In this document: piece after piece, positions 43,667 to 54,629 of the stretch
Numbering within the stretch: position 1 is the first letter of the stretch
Layout: each line of letters opens with the position of its first letter
From: Brachynemurus nebulosus
Taxonomy: Eukaryota; Arthropoda; Insecta; Neuroptera; Myrmeleontidae
Direction: 5' to 3'
DNA: 64,000 bases
Assembly: GCA_035578155.1 (NCBI GenBank)
Contig: JAPWDM010000032.1
Coordinates: forward strand, 3,771,394 to 3,835,393
Position numbers and translations under genes: made by a program
Notes under the pieces: generated by a model
The model's input: the letters and a program-made list of their open reading frames with translations, nothing else
The model's database searches: none
Told to the model about the DNA's origin: nothing

Positions 43667-45500
43667 TCATTTGATTCGAAATACCCATTTGTTGTCTATT
43701 GCTCGCTTTCCTTCCGGTAACTTCATTAATGTCCATGTATGTATGTTTTCCAACGCTTCAATTTCTTCTTCAATTGCTTTCATCCATTGTTCTTTATCGT
43801 CTCTGGATTCCATTTCTTGCAAACTTGTTGGTACATCTTCAACGTAGCATTCGGCGTTCATTGCGAAGTATGTGGTGTCGTAGTCTTGTAAATACGCTGG
43901 TGGTTTTCTTTTACGAGGACAAGTAGATTCTTCTAAAACTGATTCAATATTTTCTTTAAGGGGCTTGTCGTCAGAACTAGTTTCTTTTTTTTCATCTATT
44001 GAATCTTCTTCTGTGTTGTCTTCTTGCTGTATTGGTTCCGAGAACTGAAAAATTGAAGAATCAAACGAATCTTCATCGAATATGACATCATGTCCGATTT
44101 TTATTTGGCGATTTTCTGCATCCCACAATCGATATCCATTTGGCGCGTAACCTACAAAAACAAGCTTTCTGTTTTTAGCATCAAATTTATTTCTAAATTG
44201 TTTGGGTATATGTAAATATGCTGCGCATCCAAATATTCTTAACTTTGAAACGTCTGGTTTGCGACTGAACCAAGCTTCTGCAGGAGTTTTATTTTTCAAG
44301 CATGATGTCGGTCTGCGATTTATAATATATACCGTAGCTAGAACGCTTTCACACCATAAATCCTTCGATAAACTTGAACCTAAAATCATTGTTCTCGCTG
44401 TATCCAAAATTGTACGATTTAGACGCTCCGCAACACCATTCTGTTCAGGGGTGTACGGAACCGTGTACTCTAATGATATTCCATTACTTTTGCAGAATTG
44501 CTGCATTTCATTTGAGGTATATTCAGTTCCATTATCACATCTCAATCTAGATACCTTTTTATTGAAATGCGCTGTCGACATTGCTACATATTCTTTGAAG
44601 AATTTAAAAACCTCAGTTTTACTTTTCAAAATGTAAACTACTGTAAAATGTGTAAAATCATCTATTATGGTCATGAAATATCTTCCTCCATTCCAAGCAA
44701 CTGGTTCGATAGGTCCACAAATATCAGAATGTATTAACTCTAATGCTTGCGTAGTTGGCGGTCGTTGGCATTTGTGTGGTAATCTGTTTTGTTTTCCATG
44801 AATACAAGTTTCGCAAACAAATTTCGTTATATTCATTTCTTTATTTAAACCATTTACTAAATTCGATTTAACTAACAATTCTAAGTTCTGAAATGACGGA
44901 TGGCCGAGTTTTTTATGCCACAATTTCACATCTACTGAATTTGAATTAATCATGTTTGCTTCAGTATGGTCTATTTTCAACTCTATTTTGTACAGTTTGT
45001 TTTCCAATTTGCCTGATAATATTATATCTTTTCCGTTAACAATGTTCACAATGTCCTTTTCAAAAAGAATTTTCAAACCGCTTTCAGCAATTTTTCTTAC
45101 GGATAATAAATTTGTTTTTAATTCCTTAACGTAAAGGACATTTTTAATATTACAGCGTGTTTTCTGACCATTTACAGTAGACAGAGCATTTATTTCACCC
45201 ACTTTTGTAGCCTTCATTATTTGATTACTTTTTGCAACTGCTACTCGAACTTGCTCATCACCTTCCAAAAATTTAAAATTACTAAAGTAGATATCGTCAT
45301 TTACCATATGTTCAGTGCATCCAGAATCCAAAAAGAACGTTAGAGTATTGTTGTTACAAATATCTGAGGAACTGGACACAAAACTGACTGCTGTTGCGGA
45401 AGTTTGTTTATCTGTTTTCTCAGATTTTTGTGTTTTTAATTTCCGACATTCGGATCTTTTATGCCCGCTCTTACCACAGAAATAACATTTAAATTTGAAT
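43667..45500 (-). pseudogene. pol: Copia zinc knuckle, protease and integrase
   Basis: One long frame. CCHC knuckle CYFCGKSGHKRSEC (about 45470); protease FFLDSGCTEHMV (about 45330); integrase zinc region HKKLGHPSFQNLE to CETCIHGKQ (about 44890-44800); core LIHSDICGP (about 44735), CDNGTEY (about 44530) and ENGVAERLNRT (about 44430). A KRKPPAYLQDY linker follows, then the RT entry. D,D,E residues are all present. No ATG leads this frame; it would be made as a gag-pol fusion, but a frameshift near 45510 separates it from gag. Confidence 0.92.
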
Positions 45501-46166
45501 TTCTGAGTAGAAAAGCAACCGAACCATCATTTTGACCTTTTACATTACTTTTCAATAACTGAAGTTTCTTTGTTTCCTCATCCAAAAGTTTTCTTTTGAC
45601 GAATTCCAATGTGAGCTTGTCTGACGTAATTGTTTCGAGTGCTGTTATTATTACTTCATACGTTTTCGGCAACGTCAGGAAAAGGTGACAAATTCTATCT
45701 TCCTCTTGCATGACTGCTCCGGCACTAAGTAATTCACGAATCAACCGATCAAATTTTAGAAAGTGACTCTGTAGGCTTTCCTTCTCGTTAAATTTTAACG
45801 TTAACAATTGCTTCCTTAGTATCAGCTGGTTCGTTATTCCTTTTCGTTCAAAAGTTGAACTCAGTGATTCCCAAATTTCACATGGCAAAATTTTATCCTT
45901 TACGTATTCTAAATGTGAGTCAGCGATTCTTTGAATTATTAATGACTTACATTTATTTTCATCTCTGATTCTCGTTTCCAATTTCATTTTAATTTGTGCT
46001 CTTCTTTCTGGCGATGCGTCTAACGGTCCTCATATATTGCATTGTCTCTCGGCTCAAGGCAATATGATAAACCAAATTCGTCAAGTAAAACCTTTATTCT
46101 GAATTTCCAATTGTTAAAATCATTTCCATCAAACAGTGGTAAACGATATTTTACTAAGTCGTCCAT
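45436..46166 (-). pseudogene. gag: Copia gag
   Basis: Starts at the ATG at 46166 (MDDLVKYRLPLFDGNDFNNW, typical of copia gag). A one-base loss near 46035 shifts the frame; the rest continues as MKLETRIRDENKCKSLI, CEIWESLSSTFERKG, LTLKFNEKESLQSHFLKF. A second shift near 45510 puts the zinc knuckle in the frame of the next ORF. Confidence 0.9.
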
Positions 46167-46288
46167 ATTTAATAAACACAAGGTTTGATTTTCCGAACAA
46201 AGAAATAAGTAACCACGTTGAAATGTTGATTGTTAACCTTACTTTTTCTTCAGAATAAAAACACATTTTTTTTTGATTACACGTTCTT

Positions 46289-46302
46289 CTGGGCCCATAG
46301 CC
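46289..46302 (-). other. Copia primer-binding site (half tRNA-iMet)
   Basis: Minus strand GGCTATGGGCCCAG directly after the 5' LTR. It pairs with the anticodon arm of initiator tRNA-Met, as in Drosophila copia, which is primed by a tRNA fragment rather than the 3' CCA end. Confidence 0.85.
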
Positions 46303-46547
46303 TATTAGATATTTAATTTAAAGAGGCTATGTCGTGAATCTTGTAATGACGAATTTATTAATAACAAAGAAAACACAAGTTTTATTTTAGAACTTAAATG
46401 ATTGACTAAATGAAATTATATGATATTACATACGAAAAAGGTAGCCATTATATGTATGTGCAAATTGTACTTGCGCAGTATATATACAACGCTTAAAGAG
46501 AAAAAAGGAATAAGTCATACATGAATTATTACGAAAAGCGCTCAATT

Positions 46548-46552
<5 letters not shown>
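46303..46552 (-). repeat. Copia 5' LTR
   Basis: 250 bp, partner of 42027-42275. Begins TGTTGAATTGAGC at 46552. Confidence 0.95.

Positions 46553-46614
<62 letters not shown>
46553..46614. repeat. (TA)n between copia and gypsy B
   Basis: About 31 units. It abuts the 5' LTR of copia on one side and the gypsy B LTR on the other. Confidence 0.95.
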
Positions 46615-46618
<4 letters not shown>

Positions 46619-46688
46619 TTAAAATTTAAATAACGCGCGAACAAGGTTGACAAAGACGGACAACGGACATAAATGATGGCCGCGTAAA

Positions 46689-47142
46689 GTAAAGACCACA
46701 AAGTAAAGTCCCTGCCATTTGTTTTCAAGGACGAACCAATGACTGTCACAGTTTACTAGGTGGCGCTGATGGTAGGGGAGTATACTAAATAGAGTTGGGA
46801 CATGTGAGCATTTTTCATCAAATGGATGTCAAAATTACTTATCATATGATTGAGTACAAAAGTATCGTTACCAAGTTATGTGTTAACGAAAAATTAAAAT
46901 TTTTTAATTTAATTAATCTTTCTAGGTTGAGTTGAAGTATTTTTTGAAATATTTAATTTATTTTCAATTTATTTTAGATGAATCTGATGAAAAATAGCGA
47001 ACTATCGAAACTCATGTCCCGACTCTAATTTTAACTCCCTGTGCATCAACGCCATCTGGTATATTAGTTACAGCGGGTCAAAAAACAATCCATTTTTTTT
47101 TATACTGGACTATATGCAGAGTGGCAGGGACATGGTAAAGAC
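46689..47142. mobile_element. hAT-type element in the gypsy B LTR, 8-bp TSD
   Basis: Element 46697-47134 with TSD GTAAAGAC (46689-46696 and 47135-47142). The ends share GTCCCTGCCA, and an inner inverted pair GGTGGCGCTGATG/CATCAACGCCATC follows. The uninterrupted site is seen in the other LTR (about 59600). It contains the MITE at 46781. Confidence 0.8.
46781..47043. mobile_element. MITE of the AATAGAGTCGGGACATG family
   Basis: Inverted ends of about 30 bp: AGTATACTAAATAGAGTTGG and its partner ending CGACTCTAATTTTAACTCCC. Related to 22202-22511. It lies in the centre of the surrounding hAT-type element. No TSD recognised. Confidence 0.65.
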
Positions 47143-47399
47143 GTATCAAGACGTTCAAGACGGAAAAAGAAGTTTTAACACGGAAAAATTAAGTTGTGGA
47201 CGAACTGTTAAGTGTAATTTTATTTTAAGACGATTTCAAAGTGTACGGACGTTATTTTTAAGTTTAATATCTGTTTCTTCATTTTATATGAACTTAAATG
47301 TAAACAACCTGACAACAGCATTGTGAAATTCAGTTTATAATTAAAGTACTTTTAACATTACGCGTAAACTTTAATTTGAACGCAGTAGCTAACCCTACA

Positions 47400-47981
47400 A
47401 ATTCAGGTGTGGGGTAAGGATTAAAGTTTCGCGATTACGATTAAAGTTTTGTGCTAAGAAATTAAAACTGTGTGCTAAAAAATTAAAACTTTGCGACGAC
47501 GAGAACAAAAAACATTACATTCCGATTGTTAAAAATAAGGTGAATTTAAAATCTTCAACGAGTGAGGTGACGCGCGGTACCGAAGTCGCGTGCACGAAAT
47601 TAGAGAGAGTGCGACTACTAGAGAGAGTGCGATAAATACAATTTGGAGTGAGCATCAAGTGATGACAATACTAGCGGACCCTGATGCATTCGGTGACAAA
47701 ACACACAACATGCACTTTTTGTGAATGAACACATATGGGTCGCGCGTAATGATCGTAGTAACTCTGTTTCTTGGTGTAGTATACGATGTTGTAATGTGTT
47801 AAATACTAAGTGGACATTATATTATATTTTAAAAGTGACATAAACATTTTTTTATAATGCATGGGCAGCGCTCTCAAAGTTGTTTTGATATTTTTCGCAT
47901 AAAATACCTGCCGCACAATCAACTCAGTTGAATACTAGTGTTAGAACTGTGTGTGAATCTGTCGAACATTGTAATATTGCA
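47400..47981 (+). other. Gypsy B leader
   Basis: Untranslated region between LTR and gag with repeated TTAAA(A)CTTTGCG/TGTGCTAA(G/A)AAATTAAAACT blocks (47420-47500). No convincing primer site identified. Confidence 0.5.
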
Positions 47982-48677
47982 ATGAGTAAAGAACTGATTA
48001 ATAAAGAACGCGATTTAATTAACCGTGAGTGGGACTTAATCCAACGTGAATGTCAATTTTTAGCTGAAAAAACACAATTTTTAAATATGACGCGTGACGA
48101 TACGAACAAACAAGCAGTTTCGACGCGAATTATTGTGCCCGACGAAAATTTACCTGTGTTTGATCCAAGTAAAAGTAATAATTTTTCTGTACGTGATTGG
48201 ATAGCAAAAATGGAAAGTTTGGCAACACTTTATGCATGGGATCGGCAAATGTTATTGATTCGAGCAATTTCCAGGTTGAAGGGACCAGGACAATTTTGGT
48301 TCGAGGGATTGACCGATAACGTCTTGGAGTGGGAAGATTTTTGTTGGAAATTAGAAAATGGATTTCCTGACTATTACGATCAAGCCGATATACACATGGC
48401 GCTTATGAAAAGACAAAAGAAGAGCGACGAATGTTTCGAAGGATACGTTTATGAAATGAGGGCACTAGGAAAAAAAGGTGGATTGTACGAAAAATCTATT
48501 ATCAAGTATATTATTGCCGAATTGAGAGACAATGATTTGATAAAATCCTTATCATTACGTCAGTTTGAGACAGTACAAGAATTATTAAAGCAATTAAAAA
48601 TTTACAATGTCCCAATTACAACACCGGAACATTATGGGACAAAGTCCGCAGAATATAAAGTACACTATAAGCAGTAA
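47982..48677 (+). CDS. gag: Gypsy B gag
   Basis: 232 residues from the ATG at 47982; the frame extends 18 codons upstream without an ATG. A coiled-coil-like N-terminus (LINKERDLINREWDLIQREC) is followed by the capsid region: DWIAKMESLATLYAWDRQML, GPGQFWFEGLTDN, KRQKKSDECFEGYVYEMR. It would form the particle core. It is intact up to its stop; the zinc knuckles lie in the damaged stretch beyond. Confidence 0.85.
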   Translation: MSKELINKERDLINREWDLIQRECQFLAEKTQFLNMTRDDTNKQAVSTRIIVPDENLPVFDPSKSNNFSVRDWIAKMESLATLYAWDRQMLLIRAISRLKGPGQFWFEGLTDNVLEWEDFCWKLENGFPDYYDQADIHMALMKRQKKSDECFEGYVYEMRALGKKGGLYEKSIIKYIIAELRDNDLIKSLSLRQFETVQELLKQLKIYNVPITTPEHYGTKSAEYKVHYKQ

Positions 48678-48719
48678 CAGAGGTGTACATTATACATAAA
48701 AGAATATTCATATGGAAAA

Positions 48720-48870
48720 AAATAAAATCAGATGTTACAATTGTGGAAGTTAAGGCTATAAATCATCGGATTATGTCGAAAAAATAAGGGTCCAAAGTGC
48801 TTTAGGTGCAGTAAATTCGGTCACATAGCCCCAAAATGTCCCCCAAACGTTAGATACTTATCTACTCATA
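48720..48870 (+). pseudogene. gag: Gypsy B zinc knuckles, damaged
   Basis: The first knuckle CYNCGS is interrupted by TAA and its last Cys reads Tyr. The second, CFRCSKFGHIAPKC, is intact but in a shifted frame. Together they show the gag C-terminus is inactivated. Confidence 0.75.
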
Positions 48871-48879
48871 TACAAGAGC

Positions 48880-50517
48880 ATGATAAAGCAGGATAAAGAA
48901 CAACAAGTAGTTTTGAAGAAACCGGAAACGATGTGTGTTGACGAAGAAAAGGCGGTGGACATGACGAAGCGAGTTGAACTAAACGATGTATCATTTGTAG
49001 CGTTGATTGATACTGGTAGTGACTTAAGTTTAATCCGTGCCGATGCTGAAGCGAAGATATTAAATTCTGAAGTTGATAATGTTACAAAAGTATTAACTGG
49101 AATTGGAGGAGTCAAAATCAGTTCATTGGGTGCCATCAACGGAAAACTTTCGATAGATGATCAGTTAACCAATATCGTATTACATATAGTGCCGAATCAA
49201 ACTATGAAATATGACATTATTCTTGGGAAAAACTTGTTGAATAGGGGTGAGCTGACTGTGAAAAAAGGAAAAGTTAATTTTCATGTAGAAGATGACGAGA
49301 ATTTCATATTTAAAATAGAAGTTGAACAGCCAGAAATAGACGTAGAACCAAAAATGAAACGAGAAGTATTGGAAATCATAGAAAATTATAAACCGACTGG
49401 GGAATTACGTACCAACATCGAAACCAAGATTTTATTAACGGATGAACGTCCAGTATATCAAAATGTTAGAAAAATGCCGAAGTGTGAAATGGTGGAAATT
49501 GAAAAGCATATCAACGACTGGTTAACAAAAGGTATTATACGACCTAGTTGTTCAGATTTCGCAAGCCCAGTAGTTCTTGTGAAAAAGAAAAGTAGTGAAA
49601 CTCGATTATGTGTCGATTTTAGAAAACTAAACGCGAAGACAATTAAAGATCGTTACCCCCTTCCAAATATTGAGCAACAGCTGGACAAGTTACAAGACGT
49701 AAAAGTGTTTACGACGATTGACTTAGAAAATGGATTTTTTCACATTCCGATAGAAGCTGCAAGCCAGAAGTACACATCATTCGTTTGCCATTATGGACAG
49801 TTTGAGTTTACTAAAATCCCATTTGGTTTATCTAATGCGCCTGCCGTTTTCCAAAGGTTTATCAATAATGTGTTTAGGGATTTTATACGAGATGGCATCG
49901 TTATAGCGTATTTGGATGATTTAATTATACCCGGATGCGACGAAATCGAAAATATGGAGAGGTTCAAACAAGTATTAGCTACAGCAATGGATTATGGGTT
50001 GAAGATAAAGTGGAACAAGTGTCAATTCTTGAAACGGAAGGTTACGTATTTGGGTTACGTGGTCGAAAATGGAACTATAAAACCACCAGAAGAGAAGTTG
50101 AAAGCTATTTCAAGATATCCCGAACCGACGACGATTAAGCAAATCCATAGCCTTTTGGGCCCGACAGGCTACTTCAGAAGATTCATGCCGAATTATTCAC
50201 AAATCGCGAAGCCTTTCAGCGATTTAATACGAAAAGGCAGTTGTTTTAAATTTGAAGACGAACAAAGAGCGGCATTTCTCACACTCAAGCATATGTTGAC
50301 GAATCATCCCGTTTTGGCTATTTACAAGTATGGTGTAGACACCGAATTACATACAGATGCCTCGAAATATGGTTACGGCTCTATTTTGCTTCAGAGAGGA
50401 GACGATCAGATGATGCATCCTGTTCACTATTTTAGTAAGAAGACATCGAAAGACGAACAAAAATTTCACAGTTACGAACTGTGTGACGTGTCGAAGATTT
50501 CATTACGAACTGTGTGA
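48880..50517 (+). CDS. pol: Gypsy B protease, RT and start of RNase H
   Basis: 545 codons. Protease ALIDTGSDLSLI (about residues 44-55) and YDIILGKNLL. RT: IRPSCSDFASPVVLVKKK, FTTIDLENGFFHIP (first Asp), FGLSNAPAVFQRF, AYLDDLIIPG (catalytic pair). The connection reads LGPTGYFRRFMPNY (usual Leu-Thr-Gly is Pro-Thr-Gly). RNase H starts HTDASKYGYGSILLQ. It ends soon after FHSYEL, where CGAACTGTGTGACGTGT is duplicated (about 50476-50519) at the edge of a deletion that removed the rest of RNase H. Confidence 0.92.
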   Translation: MIKQDKEQQVVLKKPETMCVDEEKAVDMTKRVELNDVSFVALIDTGSDLSLIRADAEAKILNSEVDNVTKVLTGIGGVKISSLGAINGKLSIDDQLTNIVLHIVPNQTMKYDIILGKNLLNRGELTVKKGKVNFHVEDDENFIFKIEVEQPEIDVEPKMKREVLEIIENYKPTGELRTNIETKILLTDERPVYQNVRKMPKCEMVEIEKHINDWLTKGIIRPSCSDFASPVVLVKKKSSETRLCVDFRKLNAKTIKDRYPLPNIEQQLDKLQDVKVFTTIDLENGFFHIPIEAASQKYTSFVCHYGQFEFTKIPFGLSNAPAVFQRFINNVFRDFIRDGIVIAYLDDLIIPGCDEIENMERFKQVLATAMDYGLKIKWNKCQFLKRKVTYLGYVVENGTIKPPEEKLKAISRYPEPTTIKQIHSLLGPTGYFRRFMPNYSQIAKPFSDLIRKGSCFKFEDEQRAAFLTLKHMLTNHPVLAIYKYGVDTELHTDASKYGYGSILLQRGDDQMMHPVHYFSKKTSKDEQKFHSYELCDVSKISLRTV

Positions 50518-51025
50518 CGTGTATTCTGTCGACGAAGAAGCAAGGCAAACAAGAGGGTTTTTTACAACCAATCCCTAAAGTAGATAAGTATCTAACGTTC
50601 CGTTAGATACTTATTATATTGATCATTTAGGACCTTTAACAGCCACTAAGAAGGGTTACAATTATCTTTTCTGTCATAGATGCTTTTACAAAATTTACGT
50701 GGATTTATCCGACGAAGAGTACTGGAACAACCGAAGTAATCAAAAGGCTGAAACTGCAACAAACAATATTCGGAAACCCCCGTCGAATTATAAGCGACCG
50801 CGGAGCGGCATTTGTATCCAAAGATTTCGAAGATTATTGTAAGGAGGAAAATATTCAACATATTTTAATAACCGGAGTTCCAAGAGGCAACGGGCAAGTG
50901 GAAAGGCTCAATAGAATTATTATTTCCGTACTAACCAAGCTGTCAATAGAGGAGCCGAAAAAATGGTATCAGAATGTCGAAAAATTACAGATGGCGTTGA
51001 ATTCAACTTACCAGAGAAGTATAAA
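50518..51025 (+). pseudogene. pol: Gypsy B integrase, first part
   Basis: Starts in the zinc domain (STKKQGKQEGFLQPIPK). The core has DHLGPLTATKKGYN (first Asp), ISDRGAAFVSKDF (second Asp) and GQVERLNR (Glu), with a frameshift near 50680 and a small inverted duplication AGTATCTAACG/CGTTAGATACT near 50590. It is cut at 51025 by the gypsy C LTR. Confidence 0.85.
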
Positions 51026-51636
51026 TGTGGTGCCAGGAAATATTCCATAACACAATTTAAATCATTAGGACAATCGTCTTCACCAGTTGTTTCCAGTTTA
51101 TAATAAAATAGAAAGCTAGTTCATGACGACAAGCCGCATTCCACAACATCATTGAATTAGGACAAACGTTGTCAACCTTCACCAGTTGTATCCAGTCAAA
51201 AATGGAAAGTTCTTTGTGACGACAACGATTTCACCAAAAATTCCTCTGACCCAATTTTGTATATAAGACATTACAATTTTAAATAAAACACATTCATTCA
51301 TTCAATAATTCAGTTTTTGTAATAATTCACAAGTAACCGTTACTATGTAATTTTGATACTTATATTTTAAAATAAAATTTATTGTTAAAATTTAAACACG
51401 GTCTTTAATTTCATTGCAACTTGAAATCTTTTAAAGTGAAGTAATTAATTTCGGTTTTGTTATTTTACATACAAAAATAACTGGTGATCCTGTTAATCAT
51501 CGGGTACATTCCCAACAATCGTAATTGCTATTATTAAAAAGCAAACGAACCATCACAAATTGTGCGAGCTGGAAAAATTAGCAGACGGTTACGTCAGTAA
51601 GAAGTTTTTGGCTACTACGTCATCTACGGCACGACA
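51026..51636 (+). repeat. Gypsy C 5' LTR
   Basis: 611 bp, TGTGGTGCC to GCACGACA. Matches the 3' LTR except for a 17-bp deletion and about three substitutions. Confidence 0.95.
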
Positions 51637-51641
51637 CAAAA

Positions 51642-51659
51642 ACTGGCGATCCTGCCAGG
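51642..51659 (+). other. Gypsy C primer-binding site
   Basis: CTGGCGATCCTGCCAGGA, six bases beyond the LTR, begins with the TGG complementary to a tRNA CCA end. The tRNA species is not determined. Confidence 0.6.
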
Positions 51660-51945
51660 ATTACTTTCGAAGACATCTGGAACATCACTTCACAAAAATA
51701 ATTGGTTACTGGAAGAGTTCGAGCCACACTCAACGGTAATACGCAACAACTAAACCAGACCAAAAGCAGATTCTTGTCCAAGGAAAATACAAGAGGATAA
51801 TCAGTAAGTCTTTTTCATTTTTATGATTTGTTTGGCTTAAAAAATTGATTCCTCAACTGACCGTGTAAATTTTACAATATCTAATCCCAAATTTTATCGA
51901 TACGATTCAATTGATAGTTTGGTATTTAAATTTTCAAATTTAACA

Positions 51946-53001
51946 ATGAGTGATCCACAACCTAGCTCTAGCTCGACGGACGTAGATTTCTCAAACTTTA
52001 CTCCCGAGCAGTTAAAACTATTTAAAGAATATATTAAAAATATTGAACAAAGAAACAACCCAGATATTTTTAGTGAAACAGACGAAGTAGGGTACCGAAA
52101 TATTAATTTCAAAGATTGGATTGGAAAATTCGAAAACACCCCAACAGGTGCTCTCGATTTCCTACGCAGAGTTAATAACACTATTAACTATGCACCCAAT
52201 CAGGAAACTGAAATTATTAGGTACACAGCTAATCAATTGCCATATGATTTAGGAGTACAGTTAATTTCTAGGGAACTTACATACGAATCCCTTCGTGAAA
52301 TAATTCATACATTTCATAGTCCGCGTCGCACTACTATTCATATTGAAAATGAACTCGCGACCATGTCACAAAAATCAAATGAAGACGTATTAACATTTTA
52401 TAATAGAATAAATAAACTCCAAATGGAACGAATGTCCAATCTTCGCTACGAACAAACTAAGAGCCAATACTCATTATTAGCTCCAATAATAGAGGAAAGC
52501 TTCTGTAACCGATTCATAACCGGTTGTTTACCGCAAATTTCTCAGCGACTACGACTAACAAGTCCTAGACTTAAAACTTTAAATGAAGCGCTTAAAGAAG
52601 CACTTGAAGAAGAATCGTTCATGCGAACGCAAAATAATTTTAAACACAATTCAAATAATTTTAGCAATAAATTCTGTAAATATTGTAAAACAAAAAATCA
52701 CAATACTAAAGATTGTAGAAACAAACCTAAATTTGAAAATACCCAACCAAGTAATTTTAATATTAAAATTTGTAACTATTGTAAATTACGTGGTCACTTA
52801 GAAACGGAATGTCGTAAGAAAAAATATAGCCAGTCATTTCAAAATAATCCTCCCCAACAATATGGGAATAATAATAACGAACATTTAAACTCCAACGCAT
52901 CGGCTGTTACCGGAGTCGAACAGTCGATCAATCCTCAAATCGACTCTGCCGAAATAATGTATCCGATGAACAACTCGTCCATCGAATACATGTTGTCGTA
53001 A
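51946..53001 (+). CDS. gag: Gypsy C gag
   Basis: 351 residues from the ATG at 51946; the frame is open upstream to a TTG, which is not a likely start. The capsid region contains GKFENTPTGALDFLRRVNN and ATMSQKSNEDVLTFYNRINKLQ. Two CCHC knuckles follow: CKYCKTKNHNTKDC and CNYCKLRGHLETEC. The C-terminus overlaps pol, which lies in the -1 frame, so gag-pol would arise by -1 frameshifting as in gypsy/17.6-type elements. Intact. Confidence 0.92.
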   Translation: MSDPQPSSSSTDVDFSNFTPEQLKLFKEYIKNIEQRNNPDIFSETDEVGYRNINFKDWIGKFENTPTGALDFLRRVNNTINYAPNQETEIIRYTANQLPYDLGVQLISRELTYESLREIIHTFHSPRRTTIHIENELATMSQKSNEDVLTFYNRINKLQMERMSNLRYEQTKSQYSLLAPIIEESFCNRFITGCLPQISQRLRLTSPRLKTLNEALKEALEEESFMRTQNNFKHNSNNFSNKFCKYCKTKNHNTKDCRNKPKFENTQPSNFNIKICNYCKLRGHLETECRKKKYSQSFQNNPPQQYGNNNNEHLNSNASAVTGVEQSINPQIDSAEIMYPMNNSSIEYMLS

Positions 53002-54629
53002 ATACGCAAACAATTACTTTCAAATGTAATAATGCCATTAATAAACATTTAACTTTGTTGGTCGATACAGGCGCAAGTATTTCTTTGATCCATAATGATA
53101 AAATTGTTTCAAAATTGTTTAACGTAGATGAAAAAGTTATAGTTAGAGGTATAGAAACAAATTATAAAGAAACGTTAGGCTCAATTCATTTAAATTTATA
53201 TATTCCAGACGGTAATCAATTTCCGTATAAATTTCAGGCTATTGATAGTAATATAATCAATACTCCTCACGATGGCGTTTTAGGCATAGATTTTTTAACC
53301 CATTATAACGCAAAAATAAATACTAACAATTCACAGATTACCCTAACACCACAGAAAGCACTCAAAATAAATTTAAATAGCTCGAATAAGAATTATATTT
53401 CAGAGAATATACGTATTGATCATCTAAAAAACGAATCTGTTAAAAATAGTTTAATTGATCTTTGTCATAGTAATATTGATTTATTTCACACAGATAGTCA
53501 AAAACTATCACATACTAATACACTTTATCATGAAATTAAAGTAACCGACCCCACACCAATTCATGTTAAAAACTATCGATTTCCGAAAATACATAAAATC
53601 GAAGTAAAAAGGCAGATAAAAGAAATGTTAGAAAACGGTATCATCAAAGAATCAAATTCTCCATATAGCGCTCCTATTTGGGTCGTACCCAAAAAAATTG
53701 ACGCTAGTGGAAAACAAAAATGGCGCATTGTCACAGACTATCGTCGACTTAATAACATAACGATAGAAGATAAGTATCCACTCCCAAATATTGATGACAT
53801 ATTGTGTCATTTAGGAAACGCGAATTATTTTAGTACACTTGACCTCGCGTCCGGGTTCCATCAAATTTTAATAAATCCTACAGACCGACCGAAAACTGCG
53901 TTTAGTGTTCCCGGAGGACATTATGAATATATAAGGATGCCATTTGGACTAAAAAATGCCCCGGCAACTTTTCAACGGCTAATGAATACAGTCTTAAAAA
54001 ATATTCTTTATGAAAACTGTTTTGTCTATTTAGACGATATCGTTGTATTCGGTACCACTATTGAACAACACAACGAACGTCTTCAAAAAGTTTTCAATTG
54101 TCTACGTGAGCACAACCTTAAGCTTCAAATAGATAAATGTGAATTTTTACATAATAGTATAGAATATTTAGGGCATGTAATTTCTGACCGAGGTTTGCTA
54201 CCAAATCCAAAAAAGATTGATACAATTCAAAAATTAAAAATACCTAAAACAGTAAAAGATGTCCAATCATTTTTGGGTTTGGTCGGCTATTACAGGAAAT
54301 TTATCAAAAACTTCTCTGAAAAAGCCAAACCCCTAACAAATTTACTAAAAAAGGAAAATAAATTTATATGGGATGAAACATGCCAAAATGCATTTAACAT
54401 ACTAAAAAATGCACTTATAGAAAAGCCCATACTACAGTATCCAGATTTCAATAAAACATTTATACTTAAAACAGACGCTTCAAATATTGGCATAGGATCA
54501 ATCCTAAGTCAAATGAATAATGATAATACATTAGATTTACCAGTTTGCTTTTATTCCCGTACACTAAATTCTGCCGAACAGAATTATACCACAACCGAAA
54601 AAAATTATTGGCAATTGTCGAATCAGTGA
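52955..54629 (+). CDS. pol: Gypsy C pol: protease, RT, RNase H start
   Basis: The -1 frame is open from inside the gag C-terminus. Protease LLVDTGASISLI (53055). RT: GIIKESNSPYSAPIWVVPKK, WRIVTDYRRLNNI, STLDLASGFHQI (about 53835), FGLKNAPATFQRL and CFVYLDDIVVFG (about 54020). RNase H begins FILKTDASNIGIG (about 54462). The frame ends at 54629 after an A-run (about 54596), where one base seems missing compared with family sequence; RNase H continues in the next frame. Confidence 0.93.

Larger units (their letters stand above)
46615..47399 (+). repeat. Gypsy B 5' LTR with insertion
   Basis: Matches 59497-60710 once insertions are removed; about 340 bp of LTR proper. It ends GCTAACCCTACA. It holds a 438-bp hAT-type element at 46697-47134 and lacks about 30 bp present in the 3' LTR. 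Confidence 0.85.

Noticed and set aside
44202..44636. 144-codon plus-strand ORF inside copia integrase
   Set aside because: Antisense to well-supported integrase motifs.
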